64,000 bases of DNA from Hyphomicrobiaceae bacterium (GCA_020637815.1 JACKJS010000001.1:806001-870000); one strand, 5' to 3'; counted from the first letter of the stretch, positions 44,341-54,161 are shown. The notes: generated by a model from the sequence alone, not told the origin. Translations and numbers: made by a program.

Positions 44341-47300
44341 CGGCCGCCAAACCCGCCTCCAAAGATGCTGTAATTCTTCTTCCAATCGTCGCGCCGTGCC
44401 TTGCGGCGCGTTTTGCGCCGCTGACGTGGTGCCGGTGCAACCTCCGAGGCCGTTTCCTGCTCGGCCTCGGCTGTCGCGTCGCTTTGAAGAACCTCCGCAA
44501 TCGGATCGTTTGGTATGGCGTTGTCGTTTGCTGGCGCGTGGGTCGGCAAAGGAGGCAGAAGCGCGTCTGGAACCACGGCGGCGGCGTTGGCCTCGGTAGC
44601 CGCGCGCTCAGCCGCGGCTCTCGCTTCGGCTTCGATGCGATCGCGCTCCGCGCGTTCGGCGGCGGCGCGCGCCTCGGCCGCAGCGCGTTCCTTGGCCGCT
44701 TGCTCGGCCGCAGCGCGAGCCTTGGCCGCAGCCTTCGCTTCCGCTGCGGCTTTCGCTTCCGCTGCCGCCCGCTCCTGGGCAGCCTTCTCGGCCGCGGCAT
44801 TGGCTTCCGCGGCAGCTCTCTCCGCCGCTGCCCGTTCCGCGGCGGCGCGCTTGGCGGCTTCCATCTCCGCCGCAGCACGGGCTTCGGCCTCCGCGCGTTC
44901 TTGCGCCGCTTTCTCCGCCGCGGCCTTCTCCATGACCTTTTCCGCCGCCGCTTGTTTGGCGGCTGCTTCGGCGTCTCGCGCAGCCTTCTCTGCCGCCATC
45001 CGTTCCGCTTCCGCCCGCTCAGCAGCGGCGCGTGCTTCGGCCTCGGCTTTCTCACGTGCCGCCTGTTCCGCGGCAGCCTTCTCCGCTGCTATGCGTTCAG
45101 CTTCCGCGCGTTCGGCGGCGGCCCTTGCCTCGGCCTCAGCCGTCTCGCGGGCCGCTTGCTCGGCGGCGGCCTTCTCCGCTGCAATGCGTTCAGCTTCCGC
45201 GCGCTCAGCCGCAGCCCTTGCCTCGGCCTCTGCTTGCTCACGGGCCATCCGTTCGGCGGCAGCCTTGGCTTCGGCCTCGGACTTTTCGCGAGCAGCCTGT
45301 GCCGCAGCCGCCTTCTCCGCCGCGATCCTCTCGGCCTCGTCGGCGCTTGGCGATGCCCCGCCGGAGACATCGAGTGACTCCAGCCTTTCGACGTCCTGAC
45401 GCAACCGGTCGATCGTCATCTTGTTCTCGATGGCGGCGGTTCCGACGGCGGGCGAGATCGTAGCCAGATCGTTCAGAGGACCGGAAAACACGACCGTCAT
45501 CGGTGGAACGCTCGCTCCTTGCTGCGAGGTCAGACGCATCCTCCACTCGCTGTCGAGCTTGAGCCCGGCGAGTTCGATATAGCTTTCGATAGCCGTTTCG
45601 GCGCCCTTGCTGGCGAGGGTCCCCGGCGCAAACCGCACCGTGCCGTTCTTCACTTCGAAATCGAAGCGGGCCGGTTGAAATGCATATGAGCCGTTCTTCA
45701 GCTTCTCGCGGATGGCGGCCGCGTCGGCATCGATCTGTTCCGTGGTCGCCTGCGTATTGCTCGCCGCCGCCTTGGCCGCAATCTCGCGCAACGGATCGGC
45801 GGTGAATGAGGTGAGCGATCCCGCCCCGAGCGTCACCGAGCCCTTGCCGCTGAGATCGGCGACAACGCCCGGCGGACTCAACCCCTCGCCCGAGACATCG
45901 AAAGACAGATCGAAGGGGCCGGTTGCAAGGGGCCGGCCAGCCACCGCTTCGGTGAGCCCTTCAAGGCTGCCTTGTTTCAACTCGGCCTTGGCCGTCAGAG
46001 CAGCGCCGCTGCCGCGCGGCGAAAGCGAACCCGATCCGGCAAACGCGCCGCCAAACAATTGCCCGTCGATGGACTCGACCGCGAGAGTACCGCCGGCAAC
46101 TTTGGCTTCCAGCTTGCCGTTCGAGACTGGGAAAGGATCGCCAAGCGACAGCGTCTTGGCGCTCAGAGAAATCGTGCCTTCGGTGTCGTCGAGAAGACCG
46201 AGTGCAAATCCCCGCGCCGGCCAATATGGCGCAGCCTCCCCATCGACGGAGCCCAGCATGTCTTCGGTGGACGCAGTCCGCTCCCACGCCACGAACAGCC
46301 CCATCAGGGCGGGAAGGGAAATCCGTTCCGCAGTTGCCGCGATGTCGAACTTGGTGACGGCCCCCGTGCGGTCGAAATGCGCGGAGCCTTCGATCGGCTC
46401 GTCCATGACCGTCGCCTTGATCTGCTCCAGGTCGATCGTCCCGGCCTGGCGGGCCACGTTGGCGCTGATCGAGAGCGGCACGCCATGCGAACTCGGCGGC
46501 GGATCGAGCTCCAACAGCGGCAAAGCGAGACTTGCATCGTCGGTGGAGACCGACGCGAAGCCATTGAACGTGGTGCCATCGTCCTTGAGTGCGCCGATGC
46601 CTTCGAATTCCAATTTCAACGCCGCCGTTTCGAGTGCGCCGCGCCCAGACAACTTTTGGCTCGGAACACCGGCGACCTTCACGGACAGCGTACCCTGTTC
46701 GCCCGCAGCCTCGGCGAGCCTATCCTGCGGCAACTCGGGAAACACCAGGACGAGCAGCGCCTGCGGCCTGTCTCCGGTCACACTGCCGGCAACATCGATC
46801 TCGGCGTCCTTCGGCGCCGAGAGCGTGCCTTTAGCCTTGGCTACGAGCGCCAAATCCGAACCGCCAACCTGGCCGCTCAACTGGAGCGAGGCATCCGTCA
46901 TCGCGCCGTCGCGCGTGGCCACGAGCGCGGCTTGCAGATCGAATGGCGCCAGCGCCGGCAAATGTTCCGATTTCACCACCGCGTCCTTGAAGCCGAGAAT
47001 GCCGGCCAGCGCCCGCAAGCTCTCGGTGCTCAACGCCTGAACGGACAGATCGATCTGGCCCGACGGCGCTTCGGCAAGACTGGTGATGCGTCCCTTTCCG
47101 TTCAAATTAATCGCGTACGGAGCAGCGAAGGCGAGCGACTGAACGTCGAGATCGCCGCGGTCGAGCGACAGTTTCGCGTCGAGGCGCCCTGGTGTCAGGC
47201 CGGGCAACAGAAGCTCGCCAACCTGTACCCGCGCATGCACTTCGTCGCCGCGCAATTGTTCCAGCAGGCTCGATCCAGGGCTTGCCGATTCCGCTGCCGG

Positions 47301-48956
47301 TGCGCCGGCGGCGGACGAGAGCCACGCGCTCCAAATGGGTTCGTCCCCGAGAGCTTCGCGCAGATCGAGTCGGTCGCTTCTGAGATCGAGGCTGATGAGA
47401 TTTGTCTCGCCGGCGCGGTAGAGGAAGTTTCCGCCGAAACTCGTGCCGCTGACGGTGCCGTTCGCATTGGCGAGCATCACCTCGCCATTGCCGATCGTGG
47501 CATCGGCGGACAGGGAGAAGTCGCCGACGAAGGCTTGGCCCGTAATCGCGCGATCCCCCGCGGCCCAGCGAGTCAGCGCCCGTAAACCCGAGCCGTCGAT
47601 CTTGAGCGGACCGTCGAAGACCGGACCCGAATCGCTTTTCCGCAACGAACCGGACATGGTCACGTGGTTCTCGCCAGGCAGCGTCGCGTCCAGCCGTTCG
47701 ATCGCGACGCCGCCGTTCGAACTTGCGAGCTTCAGCGCGAGACCGCCCGCAAGATCGCCGCCGAGCCCGGCCTGTTCCACATCGAGGCTGAGGGTTCCCT
47801 GCCCGATCCGCGCGGCCTCGTCCAGGACCCAACCCGAAAACATGCGAACGACGGCCGCCGGGGACGGCCGGTCCTCGTCGGCCGCCGCACCGAAGAGCGC
47901 ATCAAAGTCGATCCATCGCGCGGCCAACCTGGCATCCGCCCGGAACGGCGGCCGGAAATCGAGCTTGGCGGTGCCCTTCAGGATCTGCGGCCGCCCCGAC
48001 GCGTGCAGCGTGAGATCGAAGCCGGTCAGCTCGGCGCCGTCGGGCGTTGCCTTGAGCGGTCCCTTCAACTCGACGAAGGACGCCGTCTCGCGCAAGCCCC
48101 TCGGCTCGGCTTCTTCCGTTTCCGGCTCGGCTACTCCCATCTCGTCCACGTCCTGCATCGGCTCTGCATCGCCTTGCGGCGGCTCGCCGGCGCCGAGCCC
48201 ATCGAGCTTGGAGACCCGCATGACGAGGGAACCGTCGTAAGACGGAGTCGCGCGAAGGCCCGAGACCAGGCCGTCAAGCTGATACGAGGCCGAGCGATTG
48301 GGATCGCGCAGCGCCGCCTTCATCCGGAATTGCCCGCTGTCGTTTACGGACCCGGTCGAAAACCTGAGAGTCTGCGTCCGCCCTTCGAAGTCATAGGTGG
48401 CGGAGACTTTGTAGGGGCCCGCGAGCGAGGCTGCGCTCGCCTCGCCGTCGATATTCCTGAACACGAACGGCGATACGCCTTCTTTGACGATCTCGACCGT
48501 GCCACCCGTGACACGCACGGAGTCGAGCAGCACATCTTTCGGTACGAATGGAGTCCCCGTGCGGCGCGGTCCGATATCCGTCCAGTTGCCGTTGCGCGCA
48601 CCGTCAATATGCAGCCGCAAGGTCGGATCGATGATCGTGAGCTGATGTGCCTCGACCTTGCCGGTCAGCAGCGTTCCCACATCGATCTTGGCTTCGAGGG
48701 ACTTCGCCTCGAGAAAGGGCGTATCGAGGCTCCCGTCGGCGTTCGCGACCCTGACGCCGTCGAATTTGAGCCGCGGCGCCGGAAGGACGACCAGATGGAC
48801 CTCGCCGTCCATTTTGACCTGCCGGCCGATGAGCTTGCTGGCATGGGCCTCGAACGCCGGGCGATAGTCGTTCCAATCGATGAAGAGCGGCGCCGCGAAG
48901 AGCGCACTCAACACCAATATGAACAGTGCCGTCAGTGTCAGCAGAAGCGAGTTCAC
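44337..48956 (-). CDS. AsmA-family protein with long Ala-rich C-terminal tail
   Basis: 1,539-aa envelope protein of the AsmA/TamB-like superfamily, thought to help move phospholipid towards the outer membrane. It has an N-terminal anchor (about 5-25), the AsmA start APLFIDWNDYRPAFEAHASKL, then many beta-strand repeats through about residue 1150 with a typical end region (PLREIAAKAAASNTQATTEQ, MTVVFSGPLNDL). Unusually, about 1204-1455 is an Ala/Glu/Arg/Lys-rich helical stretch (AERIAAEKAAAEQAARE units) encoded partly by 93-bp repeats, ending in a Pro stretch and a basic tail RQRRKTRRKARRDDWKK. The tail would be periplasmic if the orientation is that of AsmA. Confidence 0.9.
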   Translation of the reverse strand: MNSLLLTLTALFILVLSALFAAPLFIDWNDYRPAFEAHASKLIGRQVKMDGEVHLVVLPAPRLKFDGVRVANADGSLDTPFLEAKSLEAKIDVGTLLTGKVEAHQLTIIDPTLRLHIDGARNGNWTDIGPRRTGTPFVPKDVLLDSVRVTGGTVEIVKEGVSPFVFRNIDGEASAASLAGPYKVSATYDFEGRTQTLRFSTGSVNDSGQFRMKAALRDPNRSASYQLDGLVSGLRATPSYDGSLVMRVSKLDGLGAGEPPQGDAEPMQDVDEMGVAEPETEEAEPRGLRETASFVELKGPLKATPDGAELTGFDLTLHASGRPQILKGTAKLDFRPPFRADARLAARWIDFDALFGAAADEDRPSPAAVVRMFSGWVLDEAARIGQGTLSLDVEQAGLGGDLAGGLALKLASSNGGVAIERLDATLPGENHVTMSGSLRKSDSGPVFDGPLKIDGSGLRALTRWAAGDRAITGQAFVGDFSLSADATIGNGEVMLANANGTVSGTSFGGNFLYRAGETNLISLDLRSDRLDLREALGDEPIWSAWLSSAAGAPAAESASPGSSLLEQLRGDEVHARVQVGELLLPGLTPGRLDAKLSLDRGDLDVQSLAFAAPYAINLNGKGRITSLAEAPSGQIDLSVQALSTESLRALAGILGFKDAVVKSEHLPALAPFDLQAALVATRDGAMTDASLQLSGQVGGSDLALVAKAKGTLSAPKDAEIDVAGSVTGDRPQALLVLVFPELPQDRLAEAAGEQGTLSVKVAGVPSQKLSGRGALETAALKLEFEGIGALKDDGTTFNGFASVSTDDASLALPLLELDPPPSSHGVPLSISANVARQAGTIDLEQIKATVMDEPIEGSAHFDRTGAVTKFDIAATAERISLPALMGLFVAWERTASTEDMLGSVDGEAAPYWPARGFALGLLDDTEGTISLSAKTLSLGDPFPVSNGKLEAKVAGGTLAVESIDGQLFGGAFAGSGSLSPRGSGAALTAKAELKQGSLEGLTEAVAGRPLATGPFDLSFDVSGEGLSPPGVVADLSGKGSVTLGAGSLTSFTADPLREIAAKAAASNTQATTEQIDADAAAIREKLKNGSYAFQPARFDFEVKNGTVRFAPGTLASKGAETAIESYIELAGLKLDSEWRMRLTSQQGASVPPMTVVFSGPLNDLATISPAVGTAAIENKMTIDRLRQDVERLESLDVSGGASPSADEAERIAAEKAAAAQAAREKSEAEAKAAAERMAREQAEAEARAAAERAEAERIAAEKAAAEQAARETAEAEARAAAERAEAERIAAEKAAAEQAAREKAEAEARAAAERAEAERMAAEKAARDAEAAAKQAAAEKVMEKAAAEKAAQERAEAEARAAAEMEAAKRAAAERAAAERAAAEANAAAEKAAQERAAAEAKAAAEAKAAAKARAAAEQAAKERAAAEARAAAERAERDRIEAEARAAAERAATEANAAAVVPDALLPPLPTHAPANDNAIPNDPIAEVLQSDATAEAEQETASEVAPAPRQRRKTRRKARRDDWKKNYSIFGGGFGGR
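44998..45276. repeat. 93-bp coding tandem repeat in the AsmA-like tail
   Basis: Three successive units spaced exactly 93 bp (starts near 44998, 45091, 45184), each encoding 31 residues of the form AERIAAEKAAAEQAARE-T-AEAEARAAAERAE. More degenerate copies extend on both sides over about 44590-45345. Confidence 0.8.
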
Positions 48957-49103
48957 CGATCTCTCTGCCTATGGCTTGGGCGCCGGCGCATAGTCCCCGT
49001 GTTAGACAAGAGGCCAAGAGCCATTGAAAGACAATGAGCCAATTGCCGCGTACGCCGTTCCACTCAAATTACCGCAAACCATTTACGGCCTTGCCGCAAA
49101 ACC

Positions 49104-50531
49104 TTAATAACCAGCGGCGAAAATCTTGCCAGGGTTGAGGATATTCAACGGATCGAGTGCCTTTTTTATGGCAATCATGACATCGACCCCCGCGCCGTGC
49201 TCCGCAACCAAGTATCCGATCTTACCCTGACCGATGCCGTGTTCGCCCGTACAGGTCCCTTCGAAGCGTAGCGCCCGGTCGACCAGGCGATCCAGAAATG
49301 CGCGCACGCGCGTCCGTTCTTCGGCGGAGTCCGGATCGATCAGCGGCATCACATGAAAATTGCCGTCCCCCACATGCCCGACAATCGGCGCGAGGAGTCC
49401 CAACCTCTCGATATCCTGTTTCGTTTCGGCGACGCAGGCCGCGAGCGCGGAGATGGGAACACAGACGTCGGTTGCGATCAGGTCTCCGCCGGGGCGCAGC
49501 CCCCGCGCCGCCCAATAGGCATCGTGGCGCGCCTGCCAGAGGCGGTTACGGTCCTCCGGGCGCTCGGCCCAATCGAGGGCACCGCCACCTTCGGCCTCCG
49601 CGATCGTCGCGAAGGTCTCGACTTGCTCGCGCGCCCCGGCCTCGCTGCCGTGAAACTCCAGAAACAACGTCGGCGTTTCCGGTAGGGAGAGCTTCGAATA
49701 GGCATTGCAGCCACGAACCTGGACCTCGTCCAACAGCTCGATGCGTGCCAACGGCAAACCCATCTGCAACGCGGCGATGGTCGCATTGCAGGCACCTTCC
49801 AGCGTCTCGAAAGGACACACGCCGGAGAGGATGGTTTCGGGAATTCCGTAGAGTTTGAGCGTCAGCTCGGTGATGACGCCCAGCGTGCCTTCCGATCCCA
49901 CAAGAAGCCGCGTGAGATCGTACCCGGCGGCCGATTTCCGGGCGCGGCCACCGGTCGTGACGATCCGGCCGTCCGCGAGCACCGCCGTGAGGCCGAGAAC
50001 GGCATCGCGCATCGTACCGTAGCGCACGGCATTGGTACCGGACGCACGGGTGGCCCCCATGCCGCCGAGACTTGCATCCGCACCCGGATCGACGGGAAAA
50101 AACAAACCGGTGTCGCGCAAATGGGCGTTGAGCTGCTTTCGCGTGACGCCGGCCTGCACGGCACAGTCGAGGTCGTTTTCGTGCACCGCCAGGATGGCGT
50201 TCATGCGCGATAGATCGAGGGACAGCCCGCCAAAGGGCGCGTTCAACTGGCCCTCGAGAGAGGTCCCTACGCCGAACGGGATGACGGGGACGCGCGCAGC
50301 CGCGCAGGCCGAAACGGCCTCGGAGACCTCTTCGGTGGTTTCGGCGAACAGGACGGCGTCGGGAGCCTGGACCTTCAGCCAGGTCAGCGTGTTGGCGTGC
50401 TGCTCGCGCAGGACCTCACTCCGCGACAAACGGTCGCCAAAACGCGCGGATAGGCGCGCGAAGAGCGCGTCCTTGTCTTCGGGGGAGGCCGGGTTACCAA
50501 GCCATTCGGAGGCTGCTGCGACTGTCGACAT
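49104..50531 (-). CDS. FAD-binding oxidoreductase, GlcD / D-lactate dehydrogenase type
   Basis: Flavoprotein oxidising a D-2-hydroxy acid such as D-lactate or glycolate. 475 aa. FAD-binding domain type 4: VPVIPFGVGTSLEGQLNAP, the ASLGGMGATRASGTNAVRYG phosphate/FAD segment, and GRARKSAAGYDLTRLLVGSEGTLGVI. The C-terminal FAD-oxidase domain carries HVGDGNFHV and the TGEHGIGQGKIGYL motif. The arrangement fits Dld (cytochrome-linked D-lactate dehydrogenase) or GlcD; with no glcE or glcF alongside, D-lactate dehydrogenase is the more likely reading. Confidence 0.92.
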   Translation of the reverse strand: MSTVAAASEWLGNPASPEDKDALFARLSARFGDRLSRSEVLREQHANTLTWLKVQAPDAVLFAETTEEVSEAVSACAAARVPVIPFGVGTSLEGQLNAPFGGLSLDLSRMNAILAVHENDLDCAVQAGVTRKQLNAHLRDTGLFFPVDPGADASLGGMGATRASGTNAVRYGTMRDAVLGLTAVLADGRIVTTGGRARKSAAGYDLTRLLVGSEGTLGVITELTLKLYGIPETILSGVCPFETLEGACNATIAALQMGLPLARIELLDEVQVRGCNAYSKLSLPETPTLFLEFHGSEAGAREQVETFATIAEAEGGGALDWAERPEDRNRLWQARHDAYWAARGLRPGGDLIATDVCVPISALAACVAETKQDIERLGLLAPIVGHVGDGNFHVMPLIDPDSAEERTRVRAFLDRLVDRALRFEGTCTGEHGIGQGKIGYLVAEHGAGVDVMIAIKKALDPLNILNPGKIFAAGY

Positions 50532-50677
50532 GGCGCCAGTCTACAGGGAGTTCCCGAACAAAATCAGCCTCGTTCTTGCGCGGACTACAAGCGGCGGGAT
50601 AAGCGCGGCCATGGCTGGCCGGAGCGGCATCCCTCACCCCACCCGCCTATGAGGATCTTGGTTGCCGCAGGCCATGC

Positions 50678-51058
50678 TTAGTTACCGCAAGCCATGGCGC
50701 CGGCGGTGCACACATATGGCACGACCACGCCCTTCCAACATTGCGAGTAGGTCTTGGACGTCACAACGTCCGGCTTCAGCAGCATGTCGGGCGTCACGAC
50801 CGGGCGTACGGCCTTCCAGAACGGGTCGGGCTTGACCTTCCGGGGGCGCAAGGTGACGTACTTCCAACCACGGCGCTGGCGGATCTGCTCAGCGGTCTGC
50901 AGGGCGTTCGCATAGGCGGCCTTGGCCGCCGACGCCTTCGACTCGGCGCTGTTCGTCGCCTTTACGAGCTCGCAGCCGGCGTTGGCCGTCTGTGCTCCGC
51001 CAAGAAGGAGCAAGGAGAATCCAAGCAACACGACTACAGCCTTCAAAACCCGAAGCAT
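50678..51058 (-). CDS. Small secreted protein with four cysteines
   Basis: 126 aa from ATG 51058, with GGAGG 5 nt upstream. The signal peptide (about 1-27) ends TANA-G. The mature part is about 99 aa with Cys29, Cys107, Cys117 and Cys124, allowing two disulfides; a helical Ala-rich start (ESKASAAKAAYANALQTAEQ) is followed by a Pro/Val/Thr-rich middle. I do not recognise the family. The frame is open further upstream to 51613 but that lead is not protein-like and crosses the helicase promoter. The last codons (MACGN, stop) are followed by a near copy of the same 15 bases. Confidence 0.7.
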   Translation of the reverse strand: MLRVLKAVVVLLGFSLLLLGGAQTANAGCELVKATNSAESKASAAKAAYANALQTAEQIRQRRGWKYVTLRPRKVKPDPFWKAVRPVVTPDMLLKPDVVTSKTYSQCWKGVVVPYVCTAGAMACGN

Positions 51059-51210
51059 TCCGACCTCCAAATCATGGTTAATGAGCGGCTGCCCTGATTT
51101 GCCACCGACTGCGGCTCCCCGCAAGGGCCGCAGTGCAACATCTCGATGGGTGTGCCCCCTTTTCCGGTGTCGCAGGACATTGCAGAGGCGTCTTTCGCGC
51201 CCGCGCGCAG

Positions 51211-51219
51211 TGCTATAGT
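51211..51219 (+). promoter_or_regulatory. Extended -10 element ahead of the helicase gene
   Basis: TGCTATAGT, a TG-n-TATAGT element whose expected start site is within a few nt of ATG 51228. The helicase mRNA may therefore be leaderless or nearly so; no ribosome site is visible before that ATG. Confidence 0.4.
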
Positions 51220-51227
51220 CCAAGAAC

Positions 51228-53597
51228 ATGGCCAAGATTCGCACAAGCACCGCTTCCGCGGCCCTGCCTTCGGATGTCGAATCCGAGGACGCGCATGGGA
51301 CGGCGCCTGCCGAAATGCTCTCCATTTCGCAGCGTGCCATGCGGCGTAATGCCGAGCCGTATTTGGACGCGCTCAACCCCGAGCAGCGCGAGGCAGTGGA
51401 GACGCTGGACGGGCCATTGCTGGTGCTCGCCGGCGCGGGAACGGGCAAGACGCGGGTGCTGACCACGCGCATTGCGCATTTGCTGCGCCTTGGGCGCGCC
51501 AATCCAGGGCAAATCCTGGCGGTGACCTTCACCAACAAGGCCGCGCGCGAGATGAAGCAGCGGGTGAGTGGCTTGATCGGCGGCGTTGTTGAAGGCATGC
51601 CGTGGCTCGGCACGTTTCACGCCATCGGCGTGAAAATCCTCCGCCGCCACGCGGAGCTTGTCGACCTCAAGCCCTCCTTCACCGTGCTCGATACGGACGA
51701 CCAGATCCGTCTGATCAAGCAACTTCTCGAAGCAGAGAATATCGACGAGAAGCGCTGGCCCGCGCGCGTCCTCGCCGGCATGATCGACGGCTGGAAGAAC
51801 CGCGGTCTGCGGCCCGAGCGTGTGCCCGACGGCGAGAGCTACGGCTTTGCCAACGGCAAGGGGCGCGCGCTCTATTCCGCCTATCAGCGCCGCCTCAAGG
51901 ATCTGAACGCCGTCGATTTCGGCGACCTTCTGATGGAGAACCTGCGGCTGTTCCAGGATCATCCCGACGTGCTGGAGCGCTATCAGCAGCGCTTCCGCTA
52001 CATGCTGGTCGACGAGTATCAAGACACCAACGTGGCGCAGTATCTGTGGTTGCGTCTCCTCGCGCAGACGAACGCAAACATTTGCTGCGTCGGCGACGAC
52101 GATCAATCCATCTATGGCTGGCGCGGCGCCGAAGTGGACAACATCCTACGCTTCGAGTCCGATTTTCCGGGCGCCACGGTGATCCGGCTCGAGCGCAACT
52201 ATCGTTCGACCGCCCACATCCTCGGCGCGGCCTCAGGCCTGATCGCTCACAACCAGGGGCGCCTCGGCAAGACCCTGCATACCGACGGCGACGACGGCGA
52301 GAAGGTCGTGGTTCAAGGCTGCTGGGACGACGAGGAAGAAGCGCGTGTCATCGGCGAGGATATCGAGCAGCTTCAACGCCAAGGGCACACGCTGAACGAA
52401 ATCGCGATCCTCGTCCGCGCGTCGTTTCAGATGCGCGCCTTCGAGGACCGGTTCATCACGCTCGGCCTGGATTACCGCGTGATCGGCGGTCCACGCTTTT
52501 ACGAGCGGCAGGAGATTCGCGACGCAATCGCCTATCTCGATGTAACGCTGAACCCCTCCAACGATCTCAAATTCGAACGCATCGTCAACGTTCCCCGGCG
52601 GGGCCTCGGTGATGCGACTCTCAAATCGCTGCATCAATTGGCACGAGCGAGCGAGATTCCGCTGACGCAAGCGGCACGGCTGATTGTCGAGACCGAGGAC
52701 TTGAAGCCAAAACCGCGCCGCGCGCTCTCCGCCCTGCTCTCTTCGTTCGACCGCTGGCGCTCCCTGGTCGACACGATGCGGCATACGGAGCTCGCGGAGC
52801 TGATCCTGGACGAGTCCGGTTATACCGGCATGTGGCAGGCGGACCGGTCGCAACAGGCCGAAGGGCGTCTCGAAAACCTGAAAGAACTGATCCACTTCAT
52901 GGAGGAGTTCGACACGCTCGCCGGCTTTATGGAGCACGTATCGCTGGTGATGGACGCCGCCACCGAGGAAGGGACGGACCGCGTCAACCTGATGACGTTG
53001 CACTCCGCCAAGGGGCTGGAATTTGACACCGTGTTCCTGCCCGGCTGGGACGAAGGGCTCCTGCCCCATCAGCGCAGCCTGGACGAAGCCGGACGCTCCG
53101 GCCTCGAGGAAGAGCGGCGGCTCGCTCATGTCGGGCTCACCCGTGCGCGTAAGAACGCCAAGATCAGCTTCGCGCAGAACCGGCGCACCTACGGCATGTG
53201 GCAGACGGCCGTGCCGTCGCGCTTCATCGACGAACTCCCGCACGAACATGTGGAAGTGGCCGAGGACAACGGCACGGCCAGCATGCGCGGCTACGGGCCG
53301 AGCCGCTTCGACAGCGAGGAGATGTTCGCCACCGGCAATTACGAGACGCCGGGGTGGCAGCGCGCCCGCGCGAACCGGCAGCGCGGCGGCGGCCCGCGCC
53401 ACGAGCCGATCACCATCGAAGGGACGCTGGTCGCGGCCAGCACGGCCGAGGGATCTGGGATCCAACTCGGCCAGCGCGTGTTTCACCAGAAGTTCGGTTA
53501 TGGCCGCGTGGCCTCGATCGACGGCAACAAGCTCACGGTCGATTTCGAGAAGGCCGGCCGCAAGAAGGTCGTCGATACCTTCGTCGAGCCGGTGTGA
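51228..53597 (+). CDS. UvrD/PcrA-type ATP-dependent DNA helicase
   Basis: Superfamily-1A 3'-5' helicase for nucleotide-excision and mismatch repair and for removing proteins from DNA. 789 aa. After an unusual N-terminal lead of about 45 residues come the Q motif region LNPEQREAVETLDGP, Walker A AGAGTGKTRVLTTR, TFTNKAAREMKQR, motif II LVDEYQDTN, DDDQSIYGWRGA, LERNYRS, and late motifs NLMTLHSAKGLEF, HVGLTRARK. The C-terminus ends in a PcrA/UvrD Tudor-like unit (GQRVFHQKFGYGRVASIDG, LTVDFEKAG). The name uvrD or pcrA cannot be settled from sequence alone. Confidence 0.95.
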   Translation: MAKIRTSTASAALPSDVESEDAHGTAPAEMLSISQRAMRRNAEPYLDALNPEQREAVETLDGPLLVLAGAGTGKTRVLTTRIAHLLRLGRANPGQILAVTFTNKAAREMKQRVSGLIGGVVEGMPWLGTFHAIGVKILRRHAELVDLKPSFTVLDTDDQIRLIKQLLEAENIDEKRWPARVLAGMIDGWKNRGLRPERVPDGESYGFANGKGRALYSAYQRRLKDLNAVDFGDLLMENLRLFQDHPDVLERYQQRFRYMLVDEYQDTNVAQYLWLRLLAQTNANICCVGDDDQSIYGWRGAEVDNILRFESDFPGATVIRLERNYRSTAHILGAASGLIAHNQGRLGKTLHTDGDDGEKVVVQGCWDDEEEARVIGEDIEQLQRQGHTLNEIAILVRASFQMRAFEDRFITLGLDYRVIGGPRFYERQEIRDAIAYLDVTLNPSNDLKFERIVNVPRRGLGDATLKSLHQLARASEIPLTQAARLIVETEDLKPKPRRALSALLSSFDRWRSLVDTMRHTELAELILDESGYTGMWQADRSQQAEGRLENLKELIHFMEEFDTLAGFMEHVSLVMDAATEEGTDRVNLMTLHSAKGLEFDTVFLPGWDEGLLPHQRSLDEAGRSGLEEERRLAHVGLTRARKNAKISFAQNRRTYGMWQTAVPSRFIDELPHEHVEVAEDNGTASMRGYGPSRFDSEEMFATGNYETPGWQRARANRQRGGGPRHEPITIEGTLVAASTAEGSGIQLGQRVFHQKFGYGRVASIDGNKLTVDFEKAGRKKVVDTFVEPV

Positions 53598-53621
53598 CGC
53601 GGCAGCCATGCGGGTTTGACG

Positions 53622-54161
53622 ATGTGGCTGTTCGGTTACGGCTCTTTGATGTGGGACGGCTGGGAACGGCGCTACGCCTGCGTCCGGCGTGTCAGCGCGG
53701 AGGCACCGGGTTACCGCCGCATCTTCAACAAGAAATCGCTGGAACGCTGGGGGACATATGACGCGCCCGGCCTCACCTTGAACCTCGCCTTGCACGAACG
53801 TGACGAAGACGATCCTTGCCGGGGCATCGCCTTCCAGTTTCCGGACACACGGCAGGCTGAGATCGAGGATTACCTATCCGTTCGCGAGACTTGCATGGCC
53901 TGCGATATCGCCGTCGCACTGCCGGAAGAGACGGTCAGCGCACGGACCTATATCTATGACGGTCCCCGGCTGATCGAACACGGCCTCCCGCTCCATAAAT
54001 GCGCACGGATGATCTTGTCGGCGGAAGGCGTCGCCGGTTCGAGCTATGACTATATTCGAAACGTTCGCGCACATCTCGAAGGCCTTGGTGTCGTTGATCG
54101 CGAGGTCGACACGCTGTGGCGCGCGGTTCTGGCTTTGAAGAATGGAGATAGAGATGACTGA
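53622..54161 (+). CDS. Gamma-glutamylcyclotransferase, ChaC-like
   Basis: Would cleave gamma-glutamyl peptides such as glutathione, releasing 5-oxoproline. 179 aa from ATG 53622. Substrate loop FGYGSLMWDGWE at the N-terminus, RRIFNKKSLERWGTYDAPGL, and catalytic Glu89 in SVRETCMACDIAV, where ChaC proteins have R-E before a short linker. TTG 53616 is an in-frame alternative two codons upstream. It is 24 nt after the helicase stop and overlaps the start of prmA by 8 nt, so these genes form an operon. Confidence 0.85.
   Translation: MWLFGYGSLMWDGWERRYACVRRVSAEAPGYRRIFNKKSLERWGTYDAPGLTLNLALHERDEDDPCRGIAFQFPDTRQAEIEDYLSVRETCMACDIAVALPEETVSARTYIYDGPRLIEHGLPLHKCARMILSAEGVAGSSYDYIRNVRAHLEGLGVVDREVDTLWRAVLALKNGDRDD

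Noticed and set aside
44515..45399. Ala/Ser-rich plus-strand frames over the AsmA tail
   Set aside because: Produced by the repetitive GCN/CGN codons of the real minus-strand gene.
50678..51613. Long version of the small secreted protein
   Set aside because: The additional 185 residues cross the divergent helicase start and have no protein-like pattern; the GGAGG before ATG 51058 decides the start.
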